A stretch of DNA of 42,748 nucleotides from Myxococcus sp. CA023. Its GTDB lineage: Bacteria; Myxococcota; Myxococcia; Myxococcales; Myxococcaceae. The notes under the pieces are model-generated. The model was given only the letters and a program-made list of their open reading frames with translations. It was not told where the DNA came from and ran no database searches. Location: positions 1 to 42,748 of the forward strand of contig NZ_JAAEAH010000080.1 of the NCBI RefSeq assembly GCF_010998615.1, in the 5' to 3' direction. This document shows positions 42,143-42,748 of the stretch, piece by piece. The translations under genes were made by a program, and so were the position numbers. The stretch's first letter is position 1. Each line of letters starts with the position of its first letter.

Positions 42143-42748
42143 ATGCGCAAGAAGATTGGTGAGCTGCTCGTCGAGGCCGGCGTCGTGACGGAGGAGCAGG
42201 TCCGCGTGGCATTGGGACGTCGGGGCGCATTCGGCAGTCAGCGCCTGGGTGAGGTGCTGGTGGCGCAGGGGCTGTGCACGCCCACGCACATCGCGCAGGC
42301 CCTGTCCGCCCAGCACGCGCTTCCCTTCGTGGAGCTGCCGGAGGAGATTCCGGCGAACGTCGTGGGTTTGGTGTCCGTGGACTTCCAGTCCGAGCACCGC
42401 ATCGTGCCGTTCCGGATGGAAGTGGAAGGCCGCAGCGAGCGCATCCTCGTCGCGGTGGATGACCCGGCGGACGTGACGCTCGTGGACGAGCTGCGCTTCC
42501 AGCTCCGCAAGCAGATGCGCGTCTTCGTGGCGGCTTCGGACGACCTGGACGCCGCGCTGGCGCGGGCCCGGGGCGAGCCGCTGGACATCGTGGAAGCCGT
42601 GGCCCTGGAGGACGAGGACGGTGCGCCGCCTCCGCCCGTGGCCGCTGGCGCGCCGCTCGAATGGGATTTCCCGGAGGCTCCGAAGCCCGTGCCCAAGTCC
42701 GTACCGCCTTCTCCGCCCCCCGCTGCCCGTCCCCCCTCGCTCCGAGGC
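42143..42748 (+). CDS. MshEN-domain protein, cut by window end
   Basis: The frame stays open for 202 codons to the window end. Residues about 1-150 form an MshEN domain: KIGELLVEAGVVTEEQVRVAL at the start, then RLGEVLVAQGLCTPTHIAQAL with the full Arg-containing c-di-GMP-type motif. After about residue 160 it becomes Pro/Ala-rich. It could continue into a linker-plus-helix protein like its neighbour or into a larger ATPase; the missing part decides. The two genes are probably one operon. Confidence 0.8.
   Translation, partial: MRKKIGELLVEAGVVTEEQVRVALGRRGAFGSQRLGEVLVAQGLCTPTHIAQALSAQHALPFVELPEEIPANVVGLVSVDFQSEHRIVPFRMEVEGRSERILVAVDDPADVTLVDELRFQLRKQMRVFVAASDDLDAALARARGEPLDIVEAVALEDEDGAPPPPVAAGAPLEWDFPEAPKPVPKSVPPSPPPAARPPSLRG

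Overview
The window is high-GC DNA from a myxobacterium, most likely Myxococcaceae (Myxococcus or a close relative). This rests on the strong third-position G/C bias, a eukaryotic-like Ser/Thr kinase with PEGA repeats, many lipoproteins and outer-membrane proteins, HEAT-repeat proteins, MshEN-domain proteins, and the queA-tgt-yajC-secD-secF order. No phage, insertion sequence, CRISPR array or tRNA was found. The ancestry is inferred from gene content only.

Layout. 1-1468: 3' end of a 5S rRNA gene with its terminator, a decayed DedA-family gene broken by a diverged 57-bp tandem duplication, and about 650 bp without a recognisable gene. 1469-7012: a membrane-anchored Ser/Thr kinase, then two translationally coupled, very different KamA-type radical SAM aminomutases. 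7067-8605 (minus): a secreted protein, a Cys-rich lipoprotein and a tail-anchored protein of unknown function. 8657-15588: a SpoIID/LytB protein, then queA-tgt (queuosine tRNA modification) running into yajC-secD-secF (preprotein translocase accessory complex). 15700-15840: remnant of an outer-membrane beta-barrel gene. 16003-25202: recJ, a small YHS metal-binding protein, a metalloprotease-lipoprotein/outer-membrane-protein pair, aspS, a lipid kinase, a DUF72 protein, a small secreted protein and an Smr-domain protein.

25184-31368 (minus): an orphan SNF2/RapA-like helicase, and a zinc-ribbon membrane protein-MoxR-DUF58 operon. 31480-34767: a lipoprotein fusing HEAT repeats to a cyclophilin, converging on a REC-HD-GYP response regulator. 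35005-39148: a DapB-like/amine dehydrogenase-like oxidoreductase, a MaoC pair that looks like a HadAB-type catalytic/non-catalytic heterodimer, and a long-form acyl-CoA dehydrogenase. 39246-42748: ExbD and ExbB, a LolB/DUF4292-like lipoprotein, and two consecutive stand-alone MshEN-domain proteins, the second cut by the window end.

Most of the window is ordinary chromosomal core. The least ordinary parts are the KamA pair with an altered PLP loop in the upstream member, the stand-alone MshEN doublet (possible c-di-GMP receptors) near an HD-GYP regulator, the asymmetric MaoC pair, the HEAT-cyclophilin lipoprotein, the orphan SNF2 helicase, and a repeated promoter geometry suggesting leaderless transcription of envelope genes. 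No complete, clearly novel defence or biosynthetic system was identified.
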